From positions 2,108,001 to 2,172,000 of the forward strand of contig NZ_JACHJB010000002.1 in assembly GCF_014207745.1 (NCBI RefSeq): a stretch of 64,000 bases of DNA. The letters run 5' to 3'. A program made the position numbers and the translations under genes. This DNA is from Nonomuraea muscovyensis. Its GTDB lineage: Bacteria > Actinomycetota > Actinomycetes > Streptosporangiales > Streptosporangiaceae. Below the pieces are notes generated by a model, which had not been told where the DNA came from, made no database searches, and saw nothing but the letters and a program-made list of their open reading frames with translations. Positions 1 through 8,584 of the stretch are shown in pieces (the stretch's first letter is position 1; every line of letters begins with the position of its first letter).

Positions 1-724
1 CCCACAGCGTCCTGCGGGCGACCCTGGCCATGCCGCGCAGGTCGTCCAGGGCGGTCTGGACGATGTCGACGCGGCTGTCGGGGTCGTCCACCCAGTCGAC
101 GGGCACCTCGTGGATGCGCAGCCCGGCGCCTTCGGCGAGCAGCAGCAGCTCGGTGTCGAAGAACCACTGCTCGTCCTCCACCGCGGGCAGCAGGGCCTGG
201 GCGACCTCTGTGCGCACGGCCTTGAACCCGCACTGGGCGTCGGAGAAGCGCGCCCCCATCAGCGAGCGGAGCAACAGGTTGTAGGAGCGGGAGATGAACT
301 CCCGCTTGGGCCCGCGCACCACCCGCGACGTCCTGGCCAGCCGGGTGCCGATCGCCAGGTCGCTGTGACCCGACAGCAGGGGCGCGACCAGCGGCAGGAA
401 CGCGTCGAGGTCGGTGGACAGGTCGACGTCCATGTAGCTGACGACGTCCGCCTCGCTGGCCGCCCAGACGTGCCGCAACGCCCTGCCCCGGCCCTTGGCG
501 TCGAGGTGGACGGCCCGTACGTGCGGCAGCTCCGCGGCGAGCCCTCTGGCCAGGGGCCAGGTGCCGTCGGAGCTGGCGTTGTCCGCGATCGTGATGCGGA
601 AGCCGTACGGGAACGTGCCGGCGAGGTAGTCGTGCAGCCGGGTGACGCTCTCCCGCAGCGCCTGCTGCTCGTTGTGGACGGGGACGACCACCTCGACCAG
701 GCGCGTCTTCACTGTTGTCTCCAT
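1..724 (-). CDS. Family 2 glycosyltransferase (polyprenyl-phosphate sugar transferase type), 3' end outside window
   Basis: The reverse strand is open from an ATG at 724 to the window edge, so the C-terminus is missing. The protein begins METTVKTRLVEVVVPVHNE, the usual N-terminus of a GT-A fold family 2 glycosyltransferase, followed by an ADNASSDGTW nucleotide-binding segment and the DVDLSTD motif, whose DxD-like acids bind the metal and sugar nucleotide. A later segment reading DAQCGFKAVR and EDEQWFFDTELL resembles the DPM1/DPG-synthase group, which transfers mannose or glucose from GDP- or UDP-sugar to polyprenyl phosphate at the inner membrane face. The donor cannot be read from the sequence. 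A C-terminal membrane region may lie outside the window. No partner gene is visible on the left side. Confidence 0.88.
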   Translation of the reverse strand, partial: METTVKTRLVEVVVPVHNEQQALRESVTRLHDYLAGTFPYGFRITIADNASSDGTWPLARGLAAELPHVRAVHLDAKGRGRALRHVWAASEADVVSYMDVDLSTDLDAFLPLVAPLLSGHSDLAIGTRLARTSRVVRGPKREFISRSYNLLLRSLMGARFSDAQCGFKAVRTEVAQALLPAVEDEQWFFDTELLLLAEGAGLRIHEVPVDWVDDPDSRVDIVQTALDDLRGMARVARRTLW

Positions 725-759
725 GCCCCATAGTTCAGGGGTTCAGGATTTAAGTGGAC

Positions 760-2127
760 TTACTCGTTTCTGAGGGCAGGATGAGATTTGCCCGGCAATG
801 TGATCGTAGCGACGATACCGCCGCCCTGCGCGTTGGCCAGGCGCACCTCTCCCCCGGACTCGGTCACGGCCTGCGCCACGATCGCCAGCCCGAGCCCCGA
901 GCCGGGCAGGCCGCGCGCCGTCGAGGAGCGCCAGAAGCGGTCGAAGACGTGCGGCAGCTCCTCCTCGGGGATGCCGGGCCCCTGGTCGCGCACGGTCAGC
1001 ACGCCGCCGTGCAGGGCCACGTCGACCTGGCCGGGGCCGAACTTGGCGGCGTTGTCGATGAGGTTGAGCACGGCGCGTTCCAGGGAGGCGGCGCCGCCGA
1101 CGACGTACCAGGGGTCGAGGTCGGTGGCGACCTCGGCGCCGCGCAGCCGGGCCCGGTCGACGGCGGCCCGGACGACGTCGTGCAGCGCCAGCTCGACGTG
1201 CGGCTCGTGGTCGGTGTCGCCGCGGGCGAGCTGCAGCAGGTCGCCGACCAGCGTGGACAGCTCGGCGAACTGCGCCTTCACGTTGACCAGCAGGCGCTGC
1301 TTGGCGGCCGGGTCGAGGCTGCGGCCGGTCTGCTCGCTGCGCAGCAGCAGGTCGATGTTGGTGCGCAGGGTGGTCAGGGGGGTGCGCAGCTCGTGGCCGG
1401 CGTCGGCGACGAGCTGCTGCTGGCGTTCGCGCGAGCCGGCCAGGGCGGCGGTCATGGCGTTGAACGACGAGCTGAGGCGGGCGATCTCGTCCGTGCCGGC
1501 GAGCGGGATGCGGATGGTGAGGTCCTCGGTCTGCGCGATGTGCTCGACGGCCCGGGTGAGCCGGCCGACCGGCGCCAGCGCGGTGTGTGAGACGGCCCGC
1601 CCGGCCAGGGCCGCGCCGAGCACGCCGAGGGCGGCGACCGCGCCCAGCAGCAGGGCGACCATGTTGAGGGTGTCCTGGAGCTTGTCGAGCCGTCGCGCCT
1701 TCATCCGGGCCATGCCGGGCCCGACCCCTTCGACGTAGACGAGCACCGGGGTGCCGTCGGTGGTCGCGCCGGTGTAGACGTGGTCGCCGCCGTACGCCGC
1801 GATGCGCCGGTCCTCGCCCCTGACGACGATGGGCGGGCCCAGGTGGCAGGTGGGGCGGCCGTCGCTGAAGACGAGCTGGTTGATCTCCGGTGGCTGGAAG
1901 TCGCCGGCGATCCGCTCGTCGGTCGTGCAGTGGGAGCCGACGTACTCGAGGTCCTTCTTCCGCTGGTACGGCGAGTCACCCGGGTCGGGCCGCAGGTCGC
2001 GGCTCATCTGGTCGTACATCTGCTGGCGGACGATCATGTAGCAGGCGCCGGAGCTGATCGCCACGGCCAGTGCCACGGCCACCGACACCAGCAGCGTCAG
2101 CCGCGAGCGCAGGCTGCCCCGTCTCAC
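760..2127 (-). CDS. Two-component sensor histidine kinase, MprB-like
   Basis: 455 residues from a GTG at 2127 that overlaps the TGA of the upstream response regulator as GTGA, which decides the start. Domains in order: transmembrane helix about 9-33, extracytoplasmic sensor about 35-150, second helix about 155-177, HAMP linker about 178-230, then HisKA and HATPase_c. The H-box reads ADAGHELRTPLTTL with the phospho-acceptor at about His245; the N-box is NLIDNAAKFG (about 355-364) and the G-boxes are DQGPGIPEEE and SGLGLAIV. This is a complete orthodox kinase expected to autophosphorylate and pass phosphate to its cotranscribed regulator. The sensor domain contains two cysteines (about 67 and 94) that could form a disulfide outside the membrane. 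The signal is unknown; MprB, which senses envelope stress, is the nearest well-known relative in architecture. Confidence 0.92.
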   Translation of the reverse strand: MRRGSLRSRLTLLVSVAVALAVAISSGACYMIVRQQMYDQMSRDLRPDPGDSPYQRKKDLEYVGSHCTTDERIAGDFQPPEINQLVFSDGRPTCHLGPPIVVRGEDRRIAAYGGDHVYTGATTDGTPVLVYVEGVGPGMARMKARRLDKLQDTLNMVALLLGAVAALGVLGAALAGRAVSHTALAPVGRLTRAVEHIAQTEDLTIRIPLAGTDEIARLSSSFNAMTAALAGSRERQQQLVADAGHELRTPLTTLRTNIDLLLRSEQTGRSLDPAAKQRLLVNVKAQFAELSTLVGDLLQLARGDTDHEPHVELALHDVVRAAVDRARLRGAEVATDLDPWYVVGGAASLERAVLNLIDNAAKFGPGQVDVALHGGVLTVRDQGPGIPEEELPHVFDRFWRSSTARGLPGSGLGLAIVAQAVTESGGEVRLANAQGGGIVATITLPGKSHPALRNE

Positions 2128-2819
2128 GGCGCCGCCCGCAGCACGTATCCGACCCCGCGCACGGTGTGGATCACCCGGGGCTCCCCGCCGGCCTCGGTCT
2201 TGCGCCGCAGGTACATCACGTACACGTCCAGCGAATTGGACGCCGGCTCGAAGTCGAACCCCCACACCTCGCCGAGGATCTGCTCGCGCGTCAGCACCTG
2301 GCGCGGGTGCGTCAGGAACAGCTCCATCAGCAGGTACTCGGTGCGGGTCAGGTCGAGCACCCGCTCGCCGCGCGTGACCTCGCGGGTGGCCGGGTCCATG
2401 CGCAGCTCGCCGTAGGTCAGGGCGTCGTCCGCGGGCGTGTCCCGCAGGGCGCTGCGCCGCAGCAGGGCGCGCACCCGGGCCAGCAGCTCGTCCAGCTCGA
2501 ACGGCTTGACCAGGTAGTCGTCGGCGCCCGCGTCGAGACCGGAGACCCGGTCGCCCACCGCGTCGCGGGCCGTCAGCATGAGGACGGGCACGTGGTTGGC
2601 CGAGGCGCGCAGCCGACGGCAGGCGGTCAGCCCGTCGAGCCGGGGCATCATCACGTCGAGCAGCACGACGTCGTACGGCTCGCGGGCCAGCTCGTCGAGC
2701 GCGGCCTGCCCGTCGTTGGCGGTGACGACCCGGTAGCCCTCGAACTCCAGGCTCGACTGCAGCGCCTCGCGCAGCGCGGGCTCGTCGTCCACCACCAGCA
2801 GGCGTGCCACTTCACTCAT
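2124..2819 (-). CDS. OmpR-family response regulator, MprA-like
   Basis: 231 residues if the ATG at 2819 is used; an in-frame TTG nine bases upstream is an alternative. The receiver domain (about 5-118) has the acidic pair at about 11-13, the phosphorylation site in DVVLLDVMMPRLDG (about Asp55), the conserved Thr in MLTARD and the Lys in DDYLVKPF. A C-terminal Trans_reg_C winged helix (about 135-230) contains the TRTEYLLMELF and SLDVYVMYLRRK segments. It is transcribed first, with the kinase gene following in GTGA overlap, so the two form one operon. Target genes cannot be inferred from the window; autoregulation is common in this family but no operator was recognised. Confidence 0.94.
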   Translation of the reverse strand: MSEVARLLVVDDEPALREALQSSLEFEGYRVVTANDGQAALDELAREPYDVVLLDVMMPRLDGLTACRRLRASANHVPVLMLTARDAVGDRVSGLDAGADDYLVKPFELDELLARVRALLRRSALRDTPADDALTYGELRMDPATREVTRGERVLDLTRTEYLLMELFLTHPRQVLTREQILGEVWGFDFEPASNSLDVYVMYLRRKTEAGGEPRVIHTVRGVGYVLRAAP

Positions 2820-2861
2820 GCTGCACAAGGTAGGCCCTCAAGATGAGAGCCCGATGAGTCG

Positions 2862-4391
2862 TCACGGCCGTCGGCTGCGCGACAGCAGCGCCATGGCGGC
2901 GTTGTGGCCGGGGATGCCGCTGACGCCGCCGCCTCTGCGGGCGCCGGCGCCGCACAGCAGGATCCGCTCGTGCTCGGTCTCGACGCCCCAGCCGCCCTCG
3001 TCGGCGTACGGCCAGGCGAGGTCGCGGTGGAAGATGTGGCCGCCGGGCAGGCCGGCCTCCGTCTCCAGGTCGACCGGGGTCTTGGCCTCGACGCAGGGCG
3101 TGCCGTCGGGGGCGCGCAGCACGCAGTCCTCGAGGGGTTCGGCCAGCACCTGGTCGATCGAGGCGAACGTGGCGCGCAGCGCCTCGGCCCGCGCCCGCTC
3201 CGGATCGGCGCGGAACAGCCGGGCGGGCATGTGCAGGCCGAACAGCGTCATCGTCTCCGCCCGGCCGCGCAGGTCGGGGCCCAGGATGGACGGGTCGGTC
3301 AGTGAGTGGCAGTAGACCTCCGCGGGCGGCAGGTCGGGGATCAGGCCGCGGGCCGCCTGCTCGTAGGCGCGGGCGAGCTGGTCGCGGCCCTCGTTGATGT
3401 GGAACGTGCCGCTGAAGGCCGCTCTCGGGTCCACGGCCGGGTCCTTCAGGCGGGGCAGCCGCGACAGCACCATGTTGACCTTGAGCTGCGCGCCCTCCGG
3501 CGCCGTTGCGGGACGGCCGAGCAGCCGGTCGAGTACGGCGGGCGGCAGGTTGGCCAGCACGTGCCCGCCCGTGACGGTGTGCTCCCCTGCGCCGGGCCGC
3601 CCCGACGTGCGGAAGGTCACCTCGCCGGACGGAGCGATGCCGACGATCTCGGCGCCGGTCACGATCTCCGCCCCGGCCCGCCTGGCCGCCGCCTCGATCG
3701 CGCCGGAGACGGCGCCCATGCCGCCCACGGGGACGTTCCACTCGCCGGTGCCGTCGCCGATGACGTGGTAGAGGAAGCACCGGTTGGCCAGCAGGTCGGT
3801 GGCCGGGTCGGCGAACGTGCCGATCAGCGCGTCGGTCAGCACCACCCCGCGCACCGTGTCGTCGCCGAACCGCTCGTCCACCACCTCGCCGATGGGCCGC
3901 CGGAACAGGTCGCGCCACGCCTCCGGCCCGACCAGGCGCTCGATGTCGCGGGCGGGGCGCAGCGGCTCCAGCAGCGTCGGCGCCAGCGCCCGGGCCACCC
4001 GCCCGACCAGGTCGTAGAAGTCCTGCCACGCCTGGTGGTCGGTCTCCGCCCCGGTGACCTCGCGGAACGAGGCCGCCGTCCGCGTCGCGTCGCCGTTGTC
4101 GACGAGCAGGCCGGTGCGGCCCTTGGGCGTGTAGGAGGCGTAGCGGCGGCGGCGCAGCTCCAGGCCGAGGCCCAGGTCCTGGGCGATCTTCGTCGGGAGG
4201 AGGCTGACGAGGTAGGAGTAGCGCGACAGCCGTACGTCCACGCCCGGGAAGGCGCGGGTGGAGATGGCCAGGCCACCGGCGTGGCCGAGCCGTTCCAGGA
4301 CGAGGACCTTCCGGCCGGCGCGCGCCAGGTAGGCGGCGGCGACGAGCCCGTTGTGCCCGCCCCCGGCGACGACGACGTCATACCCGCTCAT
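2862..4391 (-). CDS. FAD-dependent phytoene-dehydrogenase-like oxidoreductase
   Basis: 509 residues starting ATG at 4391. The N-terminus MSGYDVVVAGGGHNGLVAAA carries the Rossmann dinucleotide-binding motif of the COG1233 family (phytoene desaturase-like, PYROXD2-like), followed by VLVLERLGHAGGLA, the second part of the FAD site. The C-terminus contains the family GGVSGIPGHNAAM-type FAD-closing segment (about 485-500). Length matches the family (500-540). No carotenoid genes (crtB, crtE, crtI partners) sit nearby, so the role is not necessarily carotenoid desaturation; an uncharacterised flavin-dependent dehydrogenase is the safest name. The gene ends about 40 bases from the response regulator start and reads in the same direction, but the gap suggests a separate transcript. 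Confidence 0.85.
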   Translation of the reverse strand: MSGYDVVVAGGGHNGLVAAAYLARAGRKVLVLERLGHAGGLAISTRAFPGVDVRLSRYSYLVSLLPTKIAQDLGLGLELRRRRYASYTPKGRTGLLVDNGDATRTAASFREVTGAETDHQAWQDFYDLVGRVARALAPTLLEPLRPARDIERLVGPEAWRDLFRRPIGEVVDERFGDDTVRGVVLTDALIGTFADPATDLLANRCFLYHVIGDGTGEWNVPVGGMGAVSGAIEAAARRAGAEIVTGAEIVGIAPSGEVTFRTSGRPGAGEHTVTGGHVLANLPPAVLDRLLGRPATAPEGAQLKVNMVLSRLPRLKDPAVDPRAAFSGTFHINEGRDQLARAYEQAARGLIPDLPPAEVYCHSLTDPSILGPDLRGRAETMTLFGLHMPARLFRADPERARAEALRATFASIDQVLAEPLEDCVLRAPDGTPCVEAKTPVDLETEAGLPGGHIFHRDLAWPYADEGGWGVETEHERILLCGAGARRGGGVSGIPGHNAAMALLSRSRRP

Positions 4392-4487
4392 AGCGGCACC
4401 TTACGGGCACGCGAGGGGACCCGGCGACCGGGCCGGTCAGCGGGCCGGTCAGCGAGGGCGGGGCCGGTCAGCGGGAGCGGGGGGCGG

Positions 4488-5378
4488 TCAGGCCGGGGTG
4501 GCGATGGCGAGCAGGGTGGCGGCCGGGCCGGTGAGGGGGCGGCCGCGCCGCCACACCGCGCGCAGGCTCCTGGCCAGGTCCACCCCGGCCAGCGGCACCT
4601 CCACCAGCCGCCCGGTGGCCAGCTCGGCCTCGACGGCGTACCCGCTGAGCACCGCGGGCGCCACGCCCGCCTGGGCCGCCCCCTTGACGGCCGAGTTGGA
4701 CCCGAGCTCCAGTCGCGGGCGGGCCTGCCGCAGCCCCGCGAACGCCACGTCCAAGGTCACCCTGGTGCCCGAGCCGGGCTCGCGGACGACCAGCGGGGTG
4801 GCGGCCAGCTCGGCGCCCCGCAGCGCCGTACGGCGGCGCGCCCACGCGTGGCCGGGCGCCACGACCACCACCAGCCGGTCCGTGCCCACGACGCGGCGGG
4901 CCAGCCCGTCGGGCACGCTCGGCCCCTCCACGAACCCCAGCTCCACCTCCCCCGCCAGCACCCGGGCTGCCACGTCCGCGGAGTTGACCACGTCCAGTCC
5001 CACCTGGACGCCGGGCTCGCGGTGCTGCAGTTCGCCCAGCCAGCGCGGCACCAGGTACTCCGCCACCGTCATGCTGGCCGCCACCCGCAGGTGCGCGGCG
5101 CCGCGGTGCCGGACGGCCTCGGCGGCGCGCGTCAGCTCGTGGGCGGCGGCGAGGACCTGCGCCGCCCAGCCCGCCACCATCTTGCCCTCGGCGGTGAGGG
5201 TGGAGCCGCGCGGCGTGCGTTCCAGCAGCGGCAGTCCGAGGCGGCGCTCCAGCAGCGCGATGCGCTTGCTGGCGGAGGGCTGCGCGATGCCGGCCGCCCG
5301 GGCGGCCTGGCCGAGGCTGCCCAGCTCGCCCACGTCGACCAGGAGCTGGAGGGAGACGAGGTCGGGCAGCGGGCTCAT
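4488..5378 (-). CDS. LysR-family transcriptional regulator
   Basis: 296 residues. The N-terminal winged helix-turn-helix (about 1-62) reads LQLLVDVGELGSLGQAAR and QPSASKRIALLERRLG, typical of LysR proteins, followed by RTPRGSTLTAEG. The C-terminal half is a LysR_substrate periplasmic-binding-type effector domain (about 88-290). It is divergent from a YeiH-type exporter with only about 70 bases between the start codons, the same arrangement as E. coli yeiE/yeiH, so it most likely controls that gene from the shared intergenic region. The effector is unknown; sulfite or a related sulfur compound would fit by analogy with YeiE, but that is inference. Confidence 0.9.
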   Translation of the reverse strand: MSPLPDLVSLQLLVDVGELGSLGQAARAAGIAQPSASKRIALLERRLGLPLLERTPRGSTLTAEGKMVAGWAAQVLAAAHELTRAAEAVRHRGAAHLRVAASMTVAEYLVPRWLGELQHREPGVQVGLDVVNSADVAARVLAGEVELGFVEGPSVPDGLARRVVGTDRLVVVVAPGHAWARRRTALRGAELAATPLVVREPGSGTRVTLDVAFAGLRQARPRLELGSNSAVKGAAQAGVAPAVLSGYAVEAELATGRLVEVPLAGVDLARSLRAVWRRGRPLTGPAATLLAIATPA

Positions 5379-5448
5379 AGCCCCAGGCTATGACCTCACA
5401 GGCAACCGGTGGCTACCGGCCCCTCCCGGCGCCGCGAAGACTGGGGGC

Positions 5449-6531
5449 ATGCTCCTGCCCGGCCTGGCCACGACCGCGCTCGCGGTGGCGTTCGCCCTGG
5501 TCGTCAACCGTCTCGTCCCCGCGCTCAGCCCTGCCGTGGTGGCGGTGGCGGCGGGGGCGCTCCTGGCGAACCTGGGCGGCGCCGGTCCCCGGCTGCGTCC
5601 CGGGCTGGCGTTCGTGGCCCGCCGGGTGCTGCGGACCGCGATCGTGCTGCTCGGCCTGCAGATCGCGGTGCCGCAGGTGCTGGCGCTGGGCTGGCCGACG
5701 GTGGCGGTCGTGGTGACGGCCACCGGGCTGACGTTCGCGCTGACGCCGCTGATCGGCCGGCGCCTCGGGTTACCGCCCGGCACGTCGCTGCTCGTCGCCA
5801 CCGGGGTGTCCATCTGCGGCGCCGCCGCCATCGCCGCCATGCACGACGCCACCCGCGCCCCCGGACGTCCCGTCGCCACGGACGACGCCACCCCCTCCCC
5901 CGGTCCCGGCGGGCGGCCCGTCACCACGGACGACGACGCCGCGGCGGCGCTCGGCGTGGTGGTCCTGTACGGGAGCGCCGCCATCGTGGCCGTGCCACTG
6001 GTGGCGTCCTGGCTGGGGCTGTCCCCGGCCCAGCTCGGGGTGTGGGCGGGGGCGGCGGTGCACGAGGTGGCCCAGGTGGCGGCGATCGGGTCGGCCTCGG
6101 GCGTGCTGGCCACCGCGATCACCGTGAAGCTCGGCCGCGTCCTGCTGCTCGCGCCCATCGTCGCCCTCACCACGGCAGCACCCGCACCGGCGTCCACGCC
6201 GTCGCCGGTCTCCGGGGGCGGCGCCGGCGCACCCGGGGGCGTCCCGTCCTCCCCCGCCGGTGGTTCCCGGGGGCGCCCGCCGGTGCTGCCGCTGTTCGTG
6301 GCGGGCTTCCTGGTGGCGGTCGCCCTGCGCAGCCTCGGCCTCGTGCCGTCCCCGGTGACGGCGTTCCTCCCGGACGTCACCACCGTGCTCATGGCCGCCG
6401 CGCTGTTCGCCCTGGGCACCGGCATCGACGCCCGCAAGCTGGCCCGGGGCGGGCGCGTGCTGCTGCTGGGCGGCATCTCGACGGGCCTGCTCGCCGTCGT
6501 CTCGCTGGCCGGCGTCGCGCTCCTGCCCTGA
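5449..6531 (+). CDS. YeiH/UPF0324-family putative anion exporter, integral membrane
   Basis: 360 residues from an ATG at 5449 just past an AAGACTGGGGG stretch. About ten hydrophobic segments are visible. The family hallmark is present: LLVATGVSICGAAAIAAM, then AVHEVAQVAAIGSASG. The family is annotated as putative sulfate or anion exporters. Two loops between helices are enlarged by low-complexity Pro/Gly/Ala/Thr sequence (roughly residues 143-165 and 240-280), which is not usual in the E. coli protein and may be clade-specific loop expansion. The gene is divergent from the LysR gene and is probably its target. It ends about 100 bases before psuG. Confidence 0.85.
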   Translation: MLLPGLATTALAVAFALVVNRLVPALSPAVVAVAAGALLANLGGAGPRLRPGLAFVARRVLRTAIVLLGLQIAVPQVLALGWPTVAVVVTATGLTFALTPLIGRRLGLPPGTSLLVATGVSICGAAAIAAMHDATRAPGRPVATDDATPSPGPGGRPVTTDDDAAAALGVVVLYGSAAIVAVPLVASWLGLSPAQLGVWAGAAVHEVAQVAAIGSASGVLATAITVKLGRVLLLAPIVALTTAAPAPASTPSPVSGGGAGAPGGVPSSPAGGSRGRPPVLPLFVAGFLVAVALRSLGLVPSPVTAFLPDVTTVLMAAALFALGTGIDARKLARGGRVLLLGGISTGLLAVVSLAGVALLP

Positions 6532-6630
6532 TCCAGGACGTACGCCCCGGCAGCCGAGCGAACCAGGTGAAATACACTGACGTGCGCTTCACCGCCGGAC
6601 CCAGAGACGTACGAGGAGCATCAGAACCAC

Positions 6631-7557
6631 ATGCACAGCACCACCACGCCCCTGCTCCAGCCGTCCGACGAGGTGGCCGAGGCGCTCGCCGCCGGCGCGC
6701 CCGTCGTGGCGCTGGAGTCCACGATCATCTCCCACGGGCTGCCGCAGCCGCGCAACCTGGAGGTCGCCCGGGAGCTGGAGGGGATCGTCCGGGAGGCGGG
6801 CGCCGTGCCGGCCACGATCGCGGTGCTCGACGGCGTGGCCCGCGTCGGCCTGGACGAGGCCGAGCTGGAGCGCATCGCGACCGAGCCCGGCCTGCGCAAG
6901 CTCGGGCAGCGCGACCTGCCCGTGGCCGCCGCGCTGAAGGCGAGCGGCGCGACGACCGTGTCGGCCACGTCGTTCCTGGCCGCTCGGGCGGGCATCCGGA
7001 TCTTCGCCACGGGCGGGCTCGGCGGCGTGCACCGCGGCTGGACCGAGGAGCAGGACGAGTCGGCCGACCTCGACACGCTGGCCCGGACGCGGATCACCGT
7101 GGTGTGCGCGGGCGTGAAGTCGATCCTCGACGTCCGGGCGACGCTGCAGCGCCTGGAGACCCGCGGCGTCACCGTGGCGGGCTACCGCACCGACACCTTC
7201 CCCGGCTTCTACCTGCACTCCTCCGGCGAGCCGGTCGACTGGCGGATCGAGACGCCCGAGCAGGCCGCGGCGATCATGCGCGGCCAGGACGCGCTCGGTG
7301 GCCAGGAGACCGCGCTGATCGTCGCCAACCCGGTTCCGGCCGAGCTGCAGCTCGACCCGGCCCTGCACGACCGGGTGCTGGCGGAGGCGCTGGCCGCGGC
7401 CGACCGCGACGGCGTCACGGGCCAGGCGATCACGCCGTTCCTGCTGGGCTACCTCGTGCGCGGCACCGGCGGCGCCTCCCTGGAGGCCAATTTGGCGGCC
7501 GTGCGCGGCAACACCGCGCTCGCCGCCCGGATCGCGCTCGCCTGGTCGCGCCCGTGA
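6631..7557 (+). CDS. psuG: Pseudouridine-5'-phosphate glycosidase
   Basis: 308 residues, the normal length for PsuG. It contains the family blocks VVALESTIISHGLPQPRN (about 25-42), TSFLAARAGIRIFATGGLGGVHRG (given here in parts: ATGGLGGVHRG about 130-140) and VVCAGVKSILDV with the catalytic-site lysine, then RTDTFPGFYLHSSG. The enzyme cleaves pseudouridine 5'-phosphate to uracil and ribose 5-phosphate using a metal. The stop codon overlaps the GTG of the next gene (GTGA), and that gene is a PfkB kinase, so the two form the pseudouridine salvage/degradation pair: kinase first, glycosidase second. A TACACT hexamer near 6573 may be part of a promoter, but this is weak. Confidence 0.95.
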   Translation: MHSTTTPLLQPSDEVAEALAAGAPVVALESTIISHGLPQPRNLEVARELEGIVREAGAVPATIAVLDGVARVGLDEAELERIATEPGLRKLGQRDLPVAAALKASGATTVSATSFLAARAGIRIFATGGLGGVHRGWTEEQDESADLDTLARTRITVVCAGVKSILDVRATLQRLETRGVTVAGYRTDTFPGFYLHSSGEPVDWRIETPEQAAAIMRGQDALGGQETALIVANPVPAELQLDPALHDRVLAEALAAADRDGVTGQAITPFLLGYLVRGTGGASLEANLAAVRGNTALAARIALAWSRP

Positions 7558-8501
7558 CCCACGCGGGCCCGCCCGCCGCATCCGGACTGCTGGTCGTCGG
7601 CGACGTCGTCACCGACGTGGTGGCCCTGCACGGGACCCCGCTCGCGCCCGGCACCGACACGGCGGCCGAGATCGTCCTGCGTCCCGGCGGCTCCGGCGCG
7701 AACACCGCCGCCTGGGCCGCCCATCTGGGCGGCGACGTCCGCCTGCTGGCCCGGGTCGGGCGCGACACCGGCGAGTGGCACCTCGGCGAGCTGGCCGGCA
7801 CCGGGGTGCGCCCCCACCTCACCGTGGACCCCGACCGCCCGACGGCCGTGGTCATCGCCATGGTGGACGCGACGGGCGAGCGCACCATGCTCACCAACCG
7901 CGGCGCCGGCGGCCGGATCTCCCCTGACGACTGGGACGCCTCCCTGCTCGGCGGCGTCGGGCGGCTGCACCTGTCGGCGTACACGATGTTCGCCGAGCCA
8001 GGGCTGCGCCTGGCCCGGCTCGCCATCGCGCAGGCGGTCGCCGCGGGGGTGCGGGTCAGCGTCGATCCGGCCTCCACCGGACCACTGCGGGAGTTCGGCG
8101 TCGAGCGCTTCCTGGCCGAGACGGCCGCCGCCGACCTGATCATCCCCAACCTCGACGAGGCACTCCTGCTCACCGGCGCGCCGACGCCCGAGCGCGCCGC
8201 CGAGATCCTCGGCGACAGGTACGGCGCGGCGGTGGTCAAGCTGGGACCCCAGGGCGCGCTGGCGGCCACCGGAGGCCGGGTCGTGGCTACCGTGGAGGGG
8301 GTCCGCACCGAGGTCGTGGACACCACGGGAGCGGGTGACGCCTTCGCGGCGGGATACCTCACCGCGTCTCTCGACGGCGCCGGCGAGGAGGCCGCCCTGC
8401 GGGCCGGTTGCCGGGCGGGAGCCGCGTGTGTGGCCCTCGTGGGCGGTCGGCCACGGTACGGTTTGGAAGTGAACCGTCTTTACCCTATTCACGCCGATTG
8501 A
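7554..8501 (+). CDS. psuK: PfkB-family carbohydrate kinase, probable pseudouridine kinase
   Basis: 315 residues beginning at a GTG inside the psuG stop (GTGA overlap), which fixes the start because no other start fits the operon spacing. PfkB signatures are clear: an N-terminal LVVGDVVTDVV strand, the GGSGANTAAWAAHLGG substrate-binding glycine segment (about 42-57), and the C-terminal DTTGAGDAFAAGYL motif (about 261-274) containing the catalytic Asp and anion hole. Alone the fold would only indicate a ribokinase-like sugar or nucleoside kinase; fusion-like coupling to psuG makes pseudouridine the best substrate guess. Its product, pseudouridine 5'-phosphate, is the PsuG substrate. Confidence 0.88.
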   Translation: MTHAGPPAASGLLVVGDVVTDVVALHGTPLAPGTDTAAEIVLRPGGSGANTAAWAAHLGGDVRLLARVGRDTGEWHLGELAGTGVRPHLTVDPDRPTAVVIAMVDATGERTMLTNRGAGGRISPDDWDASLLGGVGRLHLSAYTMFAEPGLRLARLAIAQAVAAGVRVSVDPASTGPLREFGVERFLAETAAADLIIPNLDEALLLTGAPTPERAAEILGDRYGAAVVKLGPQGALAATGGRVVATVEGVRTEVVDTTGAGDAFAAGYLTASLDGAGEEAALRAGCRAGAACVALVGGRPRYGLEVNRLYPIHAD

Positions 8502-8584
8502 TAGCTTGCCGCATAGGCCGCACCATTGACCACATGCGTATCGCCTAGTAACGCGGCTCACTCTGGGGAGGATAAGGTCCGCCG

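Noticed and set aside
2862..4391. Carotenoid biosynthesis gene
   Set aside because: Phytoene-desaturase-like fold alone is not specific and no other crt gene is in the window.
8526..8551. Promoter TTGACC/TAGTAA before the Pro-rich gene
   Set aside because: The two hexamers are only 14 bases apart, too close for a usual sigma-70-type promoter.
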